Origin: Cannabis sativa
Lineage: Eukaryota > Streptophyta > Magnoliopsida > Rosales > Cannabaceae
DNA length: 64,000 nt
NCBI RefSeq assembly: GCF_029168945.1
Contig: NC_083608.1
Location: 22,462,136-22,526,135 of the forward strand
Direction of reading: 5' to 3'
Translations under genes and position numbers: made by a program
Shown: positions 22,380 through 32,899 of the stretch, piece by piece
How positions within the stretch are numbered: the first letter of the stretch is position 1
Layout of the letters: each line of letters opens with the position of its first letter
Notes under the pieces: model-generated
The model's database searches: none
The model's input: the letters and a program-made list of their open reading frames with translations, nothing else
What the model was told of the DNA's origin: nothing

Positions 22380-23753
22380 TAAAAAATTGCCTTTAATAAA
22401 ACACCATAGCTGAATTCCATAAACGTCCATGGGTTTCAAAAATGCTATTTTATATCAAAACTTATCTTTTCTCAACAATACTATTTTCAAGTTTTAAGCT
22501 TTTAAATGTTAATTTTGGCTATTTGATAATTATGATAAACTATCAAATAAAATTACCATTTAACTAATTTATTAATGAGACTTTTAAAATTTCTTTAATA
22601 AATAAACCCTAAATTTTATTTTCTTCTCAATTTGCTCTTCCTTAGTGGAACTCATAATTAAGACATAGTCTTACTTAGAATTTAAATTAATTAATTAAAC
22701 CAATTAGTTGAGTATAGAAGACAACATTATCTCATATAGTTTAGGGATCATGGGCTTGTATAATCAAGATTTCAATAAGTAGTTCTAGAATTTACCGATT
22801 TAATTCTCTATCTTATTAATTAATTCCTCCTAACTCCACTATAGATTCGAAAATGTACTCTTGATTATATAGAATACTTAATTCACCAAGAATAGATACG
22901 CTATGAATTATCTATTATTTCAATCTAAACAATCAAAGATCCTCTATAAATGATTTACATCGAGTAGGGACTAAATTACTATTTTATCCTTCGATGTATT
23001 TTATCCGTTAAATACTAGGCTACTTGTAAATGATATTTCAGGAAACTAATATAATTATCGAAATGAGTACTCCACCATTTAAACTCATTTAGCCAAGCTC
23101 TAAGGAAACCATCATTTCACTTCTAAGTATTTATAGAAGTTATAGATTTCATATTTATGATTAGCGCTCTCACTCAATTGCACTATCGTGTTTCCAAGAT
23201 GTAAGTATTAGGTCAATCTTAATGGTCAGTTGTAACAAACAAGTCAAAGAATACAAGCAATACATTTAAGCTAGTTGATAACCATCTCAGGATTGAGATT
23301 ATTGATCTAAGATCAACTTTTTGATATTGACTTGGAAAAGATATTATGGTTAGTTTATGATATCTTTTTCATTATGAAAATCAGTCCAATCTGAAGGATA
23401 GCCAATACATCTGATACAAGTTTAGTATACTAATGTCTTGAAAAAGACATTCCACTTATTCAAGTGTAAGTAAACCTTATCGCTGATTATCACATCAGTA
23501 TAAATTCAGTGCACTGATAAATCGTAGGACCAAATAGTTTGAAGCATATAATTACAGTTACTTTTCATTGTGATAACATCACTATAATTATAAATAACTA
23601 CATGTTCGGGATTTAATAGAACTTATATATTAAACATATAATCACATATAAAATATGTGAACAAAGCATTTTTTGATCTTTATTAAAAGTACATAAGAAA
23701 ATTGGGTCTTATTTAGGGTATAAAATCTCAACAAACTCCCACTTGCACTAATA
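22380..23753 (-). mobile_element. Degenerate LTR, minus orientation, with polypurine tract
   Basis: On the minus strand a polypurine-like AGTGGGAGTT is followed by TGTTGAGATTTTATACCC, resembling the start of the solo LTR at 48970-50867 (TGTTGGGTTTTATGCCC). Several internal blocks also match that LTR, such as GAGTACTCCACCATTTA and the region around GATATTTCA. This is therefore the 3' LTR of an old copia-like element whose internal part would lie to the right. The left boundary is approximate. Confidence 0.55.
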
Positions 23754-23936
23754 TAAATCTATAAGTACATTTCAAGTTAATCTCATATACTTGATGACCT
23801 AATCAAATGTAGCATTTAGCATAAACTATGTAATAGGATCTAATAGATTGTATTTAGTATCAACCTTTTCCACCATCGTGTTTTCCTTAGTCACAAAGTG
23901 CGTGAATTTGTGTATTTCTCATCTATATATTTTACT

Positions 23937-24242
23937 CCTCTTAGGGTACAGGATTCTTTATTGTTTGGTAATTGCATTTGTGTTATAGCGAATTCACACT
24001 AGCAATTATTCCATGTTTGGAAATATGCTAGATTCTGTATCGAACTTTCCCTAGTAATCCCAACATTCTAAATGTCTAACTAAGTTGCCCCTCTTAAGGT
24101 ACAAGATTCTTTATTGTTTGGCAATTGCATCTATGATATAACAAATTCACATAAGCAATTATTCCATGTCTAGAAATATGCCAAATGTTGTATCGAACTT
24201 TCCCGAGTAATCCTAACATTCTAAATGTCTAACTAAGTTTCT
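23937..24242. repeat. Two tandem 153-bp units
   Basis: Two adjacent diverged copies (offset 153 bp), each containing GATTCTTTATTGTTTGG, GCAATTATTCCATGT and GTATCGAACTTTCCC. They lie just inside the polypurine tract of the degenerate element, so they probably belong to its untranslated 3' internal region. From 24243 to 25012 nothing coding is seen. Confidence 0.75.
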
Positions 24243-25012
24243 CTGCTAAATCTAAAATATTCATCCGTATCTAAGTGACTCTAATAGTCAAATCGTCGCA
24301 TTCTACTGTTGTCAGGTATAAAATATGAAAATATAAAATTTCATATATAACATACATTATACACCTAGAATTAAAATATATCTCTATAATTGCAAAAATA
24401 ATAATTAAAAGTCTATTTCTAACAATAAGTTCTAATTATATGCTAATTCTCATAATAAAGTTAAGCAGACATTACTTTATCTTTCTCTCTTATAATGTGC
24501 ACTAGTATCATAATGTGAAGTAGTAGATATTTACATATCACATGCCTAAAAAGGCATACATCATGTACATTTTCAGTGCTAAGAACTGATGTAAGAGAAG
24601 AATGTACCATAGCTAGGGTTCACAATTGTGTCCTATCTTAGAATTTCAAAATGAATAATACATGGCTTGTCTAATTAATGTTCACTGTAGAGAATGAGTT
24701 GTTAGTCAAATATCCAGAATTTGTTCAACAAACATATTACTTATAAGATACCTTTTTCTACTGCTAATTAAGTTCTCTCAATCAAAATGTTTCGACCTTT
24801 CTCATTTCAAGCTATCGCACATTATTAGTATGCAATGATGAAGAGAATTTATTCAAAATTAACACATACACTCGAGCTCTAAATTCCAAAAGCATAGAAA
24901 GAGAGAAAAAGTGAGTATGATTACATCTCTGAAAATTCAGCTACTTTAATACAGCAACTCATTCTCTCCCATTAAATGACAATATGTCCTCTTCAACAGC
25001 AGCCTCCATAGA

Positions 25013-26770
25013 TTACGAGTCAACTGCAGATCGTTTCTTGGTGGTATATGGGTAGTACTCCTTGCCGTTGTCAATTCTTGTGGTCTGACCTCCAGCATCA
25101 ATAGCAGCAGATGTGACTGCCAATGCTGCTCCAGCAGAAATTGCTGTTGAGATGCTTCTTCCTATAACACAGAAAACAAAGCCAATCCATAAGTAGACAT
25201 TTGTTTTGAAATTAACTGCAATTGAATGTTTTAAACTCTCCACCAATCTAAACTGTCCATGAATTAAGGAATGAAAGCTTAACAAAATTATGGCTTAACA
25301 GATATCTCCTATGACTAATAGCTACATGCAGACTGCATGATTCAAGATTATCTTGGAAAAGGGGAGGCAAATCATCTCCATTTGGCTTATTGAAAAATAA
25401 ATCAATGCACAAGTTTAGAGTATTTTAAACATAGCAATGAGTAAAATCTGTGAAATTCTACTCTTTTTTTTTTTGGAAAGTAGTAATATTATTTTTATTT
25501 TTTAAATTCTACTATTTGATTTTGAAATTTCAGACCAATGGACAATGAAACATACGCATGGATTTGATGCAGCAGAATCAGATTATAATTAGCGAGAAAA
25601 AAAATGTACAGTGTTAAAAGAAATATGCAGATTAGGAGAGTAGAGCAACTTTATTGTCACACTCACACACTGTATTTCCCACTTAAGCCTGTAATGGGAA
25701 AAAAAAAAATCAAGAACAGTTGAGCACTCAGTTTCTGGTAGGAGTTATGAAGCTTGTGATAGTGTTAGCATCCCACATTGACCAAGTACGAGATTGGTTA
25801 GTAGAATATAAATACTTGGCACCTTCCTCTCTTAAGCTAGCTTTTAGGAGTAAATTCTACCCAGGCAGTTGTATCAAACCCATGCACTCCCAAGTGGGAT
25901 TGACGTCACAAAACGAGAGACTTGTGTATTAGGCCCAGAGTAGGCCACCGTAGAGTGGGTCGCCGTATACATTGGCTCCACAAGGGGGTGTATTGTTAGG
26001 ATCCCGCATTAACCATGTATGAGAGTAGTATATAACTACCGGCATATCCTCCTAACTCAACCTAAGTGGTTGTATCAGATCGGTAAGTAATAACCAAGGA
26101 TCATATACTAAGACATTTGAATCCAGAAAAATCAGAACTATTCCTATTTAGTTATGGGAACAGACATAAGGATATCAAGCCAAAGCTGTTTCATTCTAAT
26201 AAGCTGGCATATAAAATGTTCAATCTCTAGACAAGAATCAGCTGCATTAACCCCTCAACCCTTATTGTTCTTCCAATGAAAATTGCAGCTAAAGCATTGA
26301 TACCACCTATATGTGATGATTTGAAAGAAACTAAATTTTATACTAGTACATCAACTACGAAACCAAATAAAATCTAATTTTCCACTCCTTACAGCAAGAC
26401 ATTAAAGCAATTAGTCATTCAATCTAATGAAATGCTAACCTCTGTAACCAAGAATAGTTGACCCAGCAACAAAACCACCAACAGCTCCATTGACAAAGTC
26501 TCTCTTTTTCCTATAGTTCTGCATGAGCTGCTCAACACCAATGTAAACTCCCCCAATGGCGGCAAATGTGGCCCCATAGTTACCCATCATCTTCAAGGTC
26601 CTAATCAGCCCAGGGAGAGCAACACTTCTTTCGACACGAGGCACATCATACCAAGTAGCAACAATGGTTCCAAAAATAGTTCCAGTGACAAAACCTGTAG
26701 TAGCACCTTTCATTGTTTTCACAACTGGTGAATCTTCATCCTCCAAATACCTGCGCTCAGCTGGGTCCAT
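25013..26770 (-). CDS. OEP16-3: Outer envelope pore protein 16-3-like, Tim17/Tim22/Tim23 (PRAT) family
   Basis: Small four-helix membrane protein of the PRAT family; in Arabidopsis OEP16-3 is found in mitochondria (reported also with complex I) and related OEP16 proteins are plastid outer-envelope amino-acid channels. Exon 1 is 26770-26440 and exon 2 is 25161-25013, joining to 159 aa, the usual length. Diagnostic stretches: GATTGFVTGTIFGTIVATW, VPRVERSVALPGLIRTLKMM, AAIGGVYIGVEQLMQNYR, then across the junction LGYRGRSIST and AGAALAVTSAAIDAGGQTTR. The C-terminus is YYPYTTKKRSAVDS. A 5' UTR intron (about 27359-26802) is likely. The single coding intron is 1.28 kb and carries repeat material. 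By recalled Arabidopsis order its neighbour should be STR9, which here lies 30 kb away. Confidence 0.93.
25761..26095 (+). repeat. TRIM-like paired LTR fragments in the OEP16-3 intron
   Basis: Two related starts, TGTTAGCATCCCACATTGACC (25761) and TGTTAGGATCCCGCATTAACC (25993), are each followed by a short TATA-containing stretch (TATAAATACTTGGC and TATATAACTACCGGC) and a TTGTATCA motif. That is the look of very short LTRs of terminal-repeat-in-miniature elements. There is no 5S-like Cassandra core. Tentative. Confidence 0.4.
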
Positions 26771-27370
26771 GGCTCTTAACTAAATGGGTACTTAACCAAA
26801 CTGCAATATATTACAAAAGACAAATGCTTAGTAATTTCCCAAAGGGAATAATCATTACACCAAAAAATATCCATACTTCTCTATATCAAACCATTGAAAA
26901 ACTATTCATTAATCTTATTTCTAACGATTAAGGTTATTTCATGATCTAATAAACTATCAACTTGACAAGACCCAAATTTCACTTTCCGTAATTGACACAA
27001 ACAAATTGAGCATTTTCCCCAACATATTATAACTTAAATTTATCTATTCGATAGTGCGTTTTTGAATAGAAATATAGCATAGACAAATACAGTGAAAAAC
27101 AAAAATCCCAATTCTATGAAAAACCAATACATCTAACATTTTTTTTTTGGTAATTCGGATTAAAGAAAAAATGCACCAAAATCATATTGGTTCTCGTACA
27201 CAGAGACTCGTGAAATAAAAAATAAATAAATAACAGATCAAATCGTGAGGAATCGTAAAACGAATTTATATATCGGATGATTTGAAACCCTGCAAAAATT
27301 ATATAATATAATATGTATGAAATAGGAGATATTGCAAGGGAAATAGGGAAAAAGAGTACCTATAGAGATG

Positions 27371-28369
27371 AAACAGAGAATATGCAAGCAGAACTAAGAA
27401 GAGGCTGTTGTAGCTGTTGCTGTTGCCGCTGGGGAAGCCGTCGAAAGTCTCACTCCGATTTCATCTGCACCTCGGCTGACTTACGTTAATAGCCTTGTGC
27501 CTATAACATTCTCAATGGCCCATCTCCAACTATTTTATTATTCGCATATTTTCATAAATACCAAAAAAAAAAAATAAAGGAAAAGTTACAAAAATACTAA
27601 AATTTAGGTTAGTTTTTACAAAAATACTGTCACATAGAAATTTTTTCAAAAATATTGTATTTTTATAAAACAATAGCATAACATAAAACAGAACAACTAA
27701 AAACAGCAGTAGAACAACTAAAAAAACAACTGCAGAACAACAGTAAAAACTTAACACAGTACTCAATATTTTTAAAAAAAATTCTGCTACACAGTAAAAT
27801 AGTATAAAAGTTAGAAATTTCATTGTGTAGTATAAATAATCTAAAATAAAAACAAAATTATAAAATTATGAATCTACAGTTTTTTCAATTTTTTTTACAA
27901 AAATATGACTGTTGTTTTCACATTGCTTTATATTAAAATAATTATTACTATTTCTAAAACTTAATTATTTAAAATACTACATATAATATGGAATCTTTTC
28001 AACTTTAATCTGGAAATTTATTAGTATTTCTTTTTTGCATTAAAGTAAATCTATGTGTTTTTTATGATATATAAGAAGAGAAATTTATAAAGAAATTCTA
28101 GTGATTATATGTTATTTTTAAAGTCATAGTTTGAAAATGGTAAAATTCTAAATTAAGGCCCGAAAGAGAAGAGGTCAGAAAAGCCCAACGCATCAGTCAA
28201 AATTGTCTGAATGAATGGCATTGGCAATGGGAGGATCCATAGGTGAAACTCCGAGAAGAAGATCGGAGGAAAGCACAGATAGGACGACGACTCACATTGC
28301 TGTTGCAACTTGTTACTCAATTATTATTCTACTGGAATCAGAAATTTTCCTGGAAAACTAGAAACAAAA
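27371..28369. promoter_or_regulatory. Divergent promoter region between OEP16-3 and CDK5RAP3
   Basis: The two genes are transcribed away from each other. The OEP16-3 5' UTR exon probably lies around 27360-27500. Site II-like elements are visible at both ends (GGCCCAT near 27518; GGCCC near 28157 and GCCCAACG near 28183), common near housekeeping genes. The middle (27530-28150) is AT-rich low-complexity DNA with no gene. Confidence 0.45.
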
Positions 28370-31300
28370 ATGCAGAATTCCGATGATATTCGTAATCTAC
28401 CCATAGACATTACGTTTTCTCGTCTTGGAGGTAACGCCACTTTTCTCCTTTGCTCTCTGAAATCCTGACCAAATGAAACTGACCTATTAGTATATGTGTG
28501 TGTGTGTGTGTCGATTAATTGTTGTGCTTTCCTTTTTGGGTTGTTATTGAATTTGAAGAGTGGCTGGTTGATCGCAAGAGGATACCCAATGATTGGCGGA
28601 AGCGATTGGCTGCCATTAGAGTTCTCATAGCTAAAGAGTTTGCTTCACTTCCTAAGGATATTGATCCCTATTTCCAGACCTTAGACTCTGAAGGTTAGTT
28701 TTCCTGATATGATTTGCATGTGGTGTGTTGTTCTAGTCGTCGTCGATTACAATAAATTATATGGGAACTGGGTTTACTTTGGGACTTGATTTTAATTTTG
28801 TCAGAAGAATTAGCTTCGAGGGAAATTGTTGAAATTTTGTTCGATTACTCTCAGCTTAGCTTACAAAAATGGAAAACAAAGGAGATACTGTGAAGGTCAC
28901 CTTTAGTTTTAAACATTATTTGTAATTCATTTTGAAGTTCGAGGATTGATGTTTAAACCAGTATGAGCTGCTTTCCTCGTTGAGTTTGGGGATTTTATAT
29001 TGTATAATGAAATTTCTATGAATGAACACGAGGAGGTTTACTATGGAGCTTGTCTTGTTGAGCTGCTTAACTCTGCTATTTTGGCCACTAAGAGAAGAAA
29101 TCTACTATTCAATCTTATTATGATTTGATAATTGTATTAAATATGGGTCTATTCTACATTGTCAGGAATAAGTTACTTAGAGGCCAAAAAAATATATGAG
29201 ATTCTTCTCAAGTGCACTCCCGAAAGCCGGAATATATTTGGTCGGCTATCAGGCGCTGCTGTAAGACAGTTATCTCTCCCCTCTCTTTAGCGCATAACCA
29301 TGTGTTCTCATGCTACTGTACAAGTAATCGTTTTGTTCTTTTGGCAGGGGGTATGGGAAGCAATTGTGCGTTCTTTTGAAAAGGATTACATTTATCTTGG
29401 TGAGGCAGCTCAAATAATGGTCCAAAATGTGAATTATGAGATGTAAGGATCTACATTTTGCATCTGCTTTGTGATGAGATGGATCAATCATGGAAGTTTC
29501 CTTTGTGTTCAGTTTGTATTGATTCCACTTTTTGTTGTGAAGCCCATATCAGAAAAAACATGTGCAAAAGATACAGCACCAACTAGCAGAACTTGAGCGC
29601 AAGGAGGCTGATATCAAAAGAAATGCAGCTCTATCAGCATCTAAGTATGTAGAGGCTTGTCAAGAGCTTGGTTTGCAGGTTTTCATTGAGAATCCCTAAA
29701 CTGGTCGTTTTGCTGAGGTGGTTTGGTTTACTTTTCTCATAAGTGTTTTTACAATTGGAATGTTTTTATTGTCCAGGGGAAAAATGTGAGGTGTGAACTT
29801 CTAGAGACTGCAAAATCACTTCCAGGAACATTTAGCAGCATTTTGGAAGTGTTAAACAGTGATTCAGTGATAAAGGCTATGGAGTACTATTCTAACTTTG
29901 TTAGAGATATCCACACAGAAAAGGACGTAAGGCACACATTGTTAGTTATAAATCTCATGATTGCTTTATATTATCTCACAATTTGTTATAGGTAGGTTTC
30001 TTTTGTTATCTGCGGATACTGATGAAGGATACTTTAAACTAATTCATGTGTTTGGGAATGTACTTTCAGAAATCTGTGGCTGTCTTGTTGAACTTGAAGG
30101 ACGTACGTGAACATCCACCATCTCTGAATGTCTCTGTAGCCTCTGAGATTGCTGACTCAATGAACATCCTATCAAGCTGTGATGAATTAAATAAAGACAC
30201 TGGTGTTAATGTGGATAATATTGATTGGGATATTTCTGTTGATAGTTCTCAAATTGATTGGGATATTGGTATTGTAGAGGAAACTGATGATACTGGTAAT
30301 GGTTTAGGCCCTTATGAAATGGTAAATGCCAGTGACATTCCGCAGGTTTCTTTGCCAAATGAAGCAATGGAATCCATTCAAGTCCCATTAGATGAAGATG
30401 TTAATCCAGCCCCAGAGATTACTGTGTCAGATATATCTTGGGATATTAGTGTTGAAACTCCTCAAGTGGACGTAATTGATGATGTTAGTTTGCCAAATGT
30501 TGGGTCAGAAAGTCACACATATGAAAATTTAAATCAAGCAACTGAAACCAAGGAAGAAAGGAGCCAGCTTTTGGAGACAGAGTACAGGAATAAGATTCTT
30601 GATGATCTGAATGAGGTACATGGTTCTTCATTGTACTTTTATCTGTATGCTCTTTTTATCCTAATTTACTTTCTCTCTCGTACTCTGGCTAAAATAATGA
30701 TGATATGTTCTCTGAAGTGTTTGTACAGTAGTACATTTATTCATTCGCCATTTGATTTTTGTTTTCTAATCTTATCAGGTCAAATCATTCTTACATCAGC
30801 GGTTAGTTGAATTAAAGAGTGAAGAAACCTTATCTTTACAACATCAAGTACAGGCTGTTGCTCCTTTTGTACTTCAACAGTATGCCCCTGACGCCATTGA
30901 AACAATGTTATCAGATGTTTCATCAGCCATTTCCTTGCTCACAAACAGGAAAACACGAGATTTGATCATGATTCTCAATTCCAAAAGGTATAAGCCGGTT
31001 TTGGGTTTTTTTCCTCTTTTATTTTGTATTTTTTCGGTATGTTTCAGGAATGTATCCTTTTCCACCTGCAGTTACGCATGGTGATTTGGTAATCACGTAT
31101 TTTTGGAAGCTATGCTTTAATTCTTAGATCTTAGACATATTATGATGATCTTCATTTCAGATTTCTAGACAGACTAGTGAGTACACTGGAGGAGAAGAAG
31201 CATCATGAGGTGAAGTTAAAAGAGGGTTTGAAAGATATGGCTACAAAACGCATGGAGTTGCAAAATTCACTATCTTCCACCTGGCCGAAACAGGTAATAA

Positions 31301-31629
31301 TTTTTCTACTATATGTTAAGGTGTTTCTAGTTTAAAACTGGTGTAACTATGTTCTGGGCAAATGATGTATGTGTAAAGTTTCTTAAATGAAGATAAAGCT
31401 ACTTTTGTGTAAATATAAACGATGAGATAATTTGATTGACTGCCTTAGAAAATGGGAGTGTATCTAAATATTACTGGTGGTGTTGTGTTAATTGCAGGAA
31501 GCAGCTCTTACAAAAACTAGGGAGCTGAAGAAGCTATGTGAGAACACACTTTCGTCGATGTTTGATGGAAGACCTGTTCATATTATTGGGGAGATAAATA
31601 CTCTCTTAACTAGTAGCCTTGGTGTGTAG
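28370..31629 (+). CDS. CDK5RAP3: CDK5RAP3/C53-like protein, UFMylation and ER-phagy factor (10 exons, 563 aa)
   Basis: Plant homologue of CDK5RAP3 (C53), a partner of the UFL1-DDRGK1 UFM1 ligase complex that acts at ER-bound stalled ribosomes and binds ATG8. Exons: 28370-28430, 28559-28693, 29166-29260, 29348-29442, 29543-29678, 29777-29926, 30070-30615, 30779-30987, 31161-31293, 31498-31629; 1692 nt, no internal stop. The N-terminal region ([36 protein letters not shown]) and the C-terminal helical region ([17 protein letters not shown]) bracket an acidic, probably disordered segment encoded by exon 7. That segment contains shuffled ATG8-interacting motifs IDWD (275-278), IDWD (286-289) and ISWD (346-349). 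Cytosolic, ER-associated in the family. Confidence 0.93.
28494..28511. repeat. (TG)n microsatellite in CDK5RAP3 intron 1
   Basis: About nine TG units shortly after the intron 1 donor. Confidence 0.8.
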
Positions 31630-32294
31630 CTATAGGAATGGTAATAACAATGAAATGAACAAGTGGCATTTTGTCACGTTCTATACCCAACACTTGGTGT
31701 AATGCTCAAATCGGCTTAGTGAATATGGGATACTGTGTTTTGATTAACGTATATAGAGATGTTTTGAGACTTTGATCCTTTGATTTTTTTGTGAAGTCTA
31801 AAATTTATCATCAATAGTGTTGGTTGAATTTATAAAGATAGAATTGTCATTTTTGTTGTTGTTTTAAAGAAAAGCATAAATATCAATGTTATTGCAAATT
31901 GGACAAATTACATAAACATATAGCTCATAAAACCAAATCAACAATGTTAGGCGCACCAAACCAATTATAATAAAATGGAAGAAACTGTAATAGCTATTTT
32001 AACTAAGGGTCCAATAAGCTACTAATAATGAAACAGAATTTACTTACTCATAAGTCATGATTATAGACAATGGTCTTCTAATATTTATTTTTTTTTAAAA
32101 AAAAAAAAAAAAAAGACACCAACCTCATTATTCAAATAGTAAATAAGGGAAATATCAAAACGGTCAACATAAAGAAATTATAATTGTTTTAATAGAACAA
32201 TCTAAATAATAATACCTAATTATCCATTGTTATTATAGTAGGTATTTTATCAATTTTTTTTTTCGAATAATTTATGATGTTAAAATTAAATTTT
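31630..32294. other. 3' flank of CDK5RAP3 and AT-rich spacer
   Basis: Probable 3' UTR for the first 200 bases, then low-complexity sequence including a long A tract around 32097-32114. No gene seen. Confidence 0.5.
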
Positions 32295-32310
32295 AAAAAT
32301 AGTCAATTAC

Positions 32311-32480
32311 TACAAGTACCATAATTACGGGCATGTATGCCTCAGTATGTCAAGTCTATTGGCCTCGTTGGAGTTTGCTCGCCCCTTTAGAAATAATTTA
32401 TGTTTGCTTATCCATAAGCGTTGTAATAGACTTTGTCCTTAGTTTTAATTGTTAAATGAAGATTTCAACTTTCCCTGAAA
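32311..32480 (+). mobile_element. Short retroposon fragment with A-rich end
   Basis: About 170 bp ending CCCTGAAA and an A run, flanked by AAAAATAGTCAATTAC (32295-32310) and AAAAATAGCCAATTAC (32481-32496), a 16-bp direct repeat with one mismatch. This looks like a 5'-truncated LINE or a SINE insertion. No coding part remains, so the family is not assigned. Confidence 0.5.
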
Positions 32481-32899
32481 AAAAATAGCCAATTACGTAC
32501 TTGTCTTTTTTTTTTTTTTTTTTTTTGAGAGAGAGAGAGAGTTGAATTTTTATTAATAGGCAACTCAAACATAACACCTTCAACTTAATATTTAAACTCT
32601 ATTTTCGACACTACATTATTTTTAATTTTTCAAAAATTAGTAAAATGTCTATAACAAAAATTTGCTGTTATAATTGAGAAATTTGAATTTTTAGTTTCGT
32701 GTGGTAATTCGAAAAAAATCTCAAACAATACATCACAATTTTATGCAAATCATTACCATTGTTCCAACAAATACCCCAACTATATTTTCCTCTGTTTCTC
32801 TCTAACTTAATCCCTTCATCGTCTCCTATCTATTATTTGAAATTGATTTTAAGAATATTCCTGCAATGATGTTCCTCCATGGATACATTGGGAGATTCA

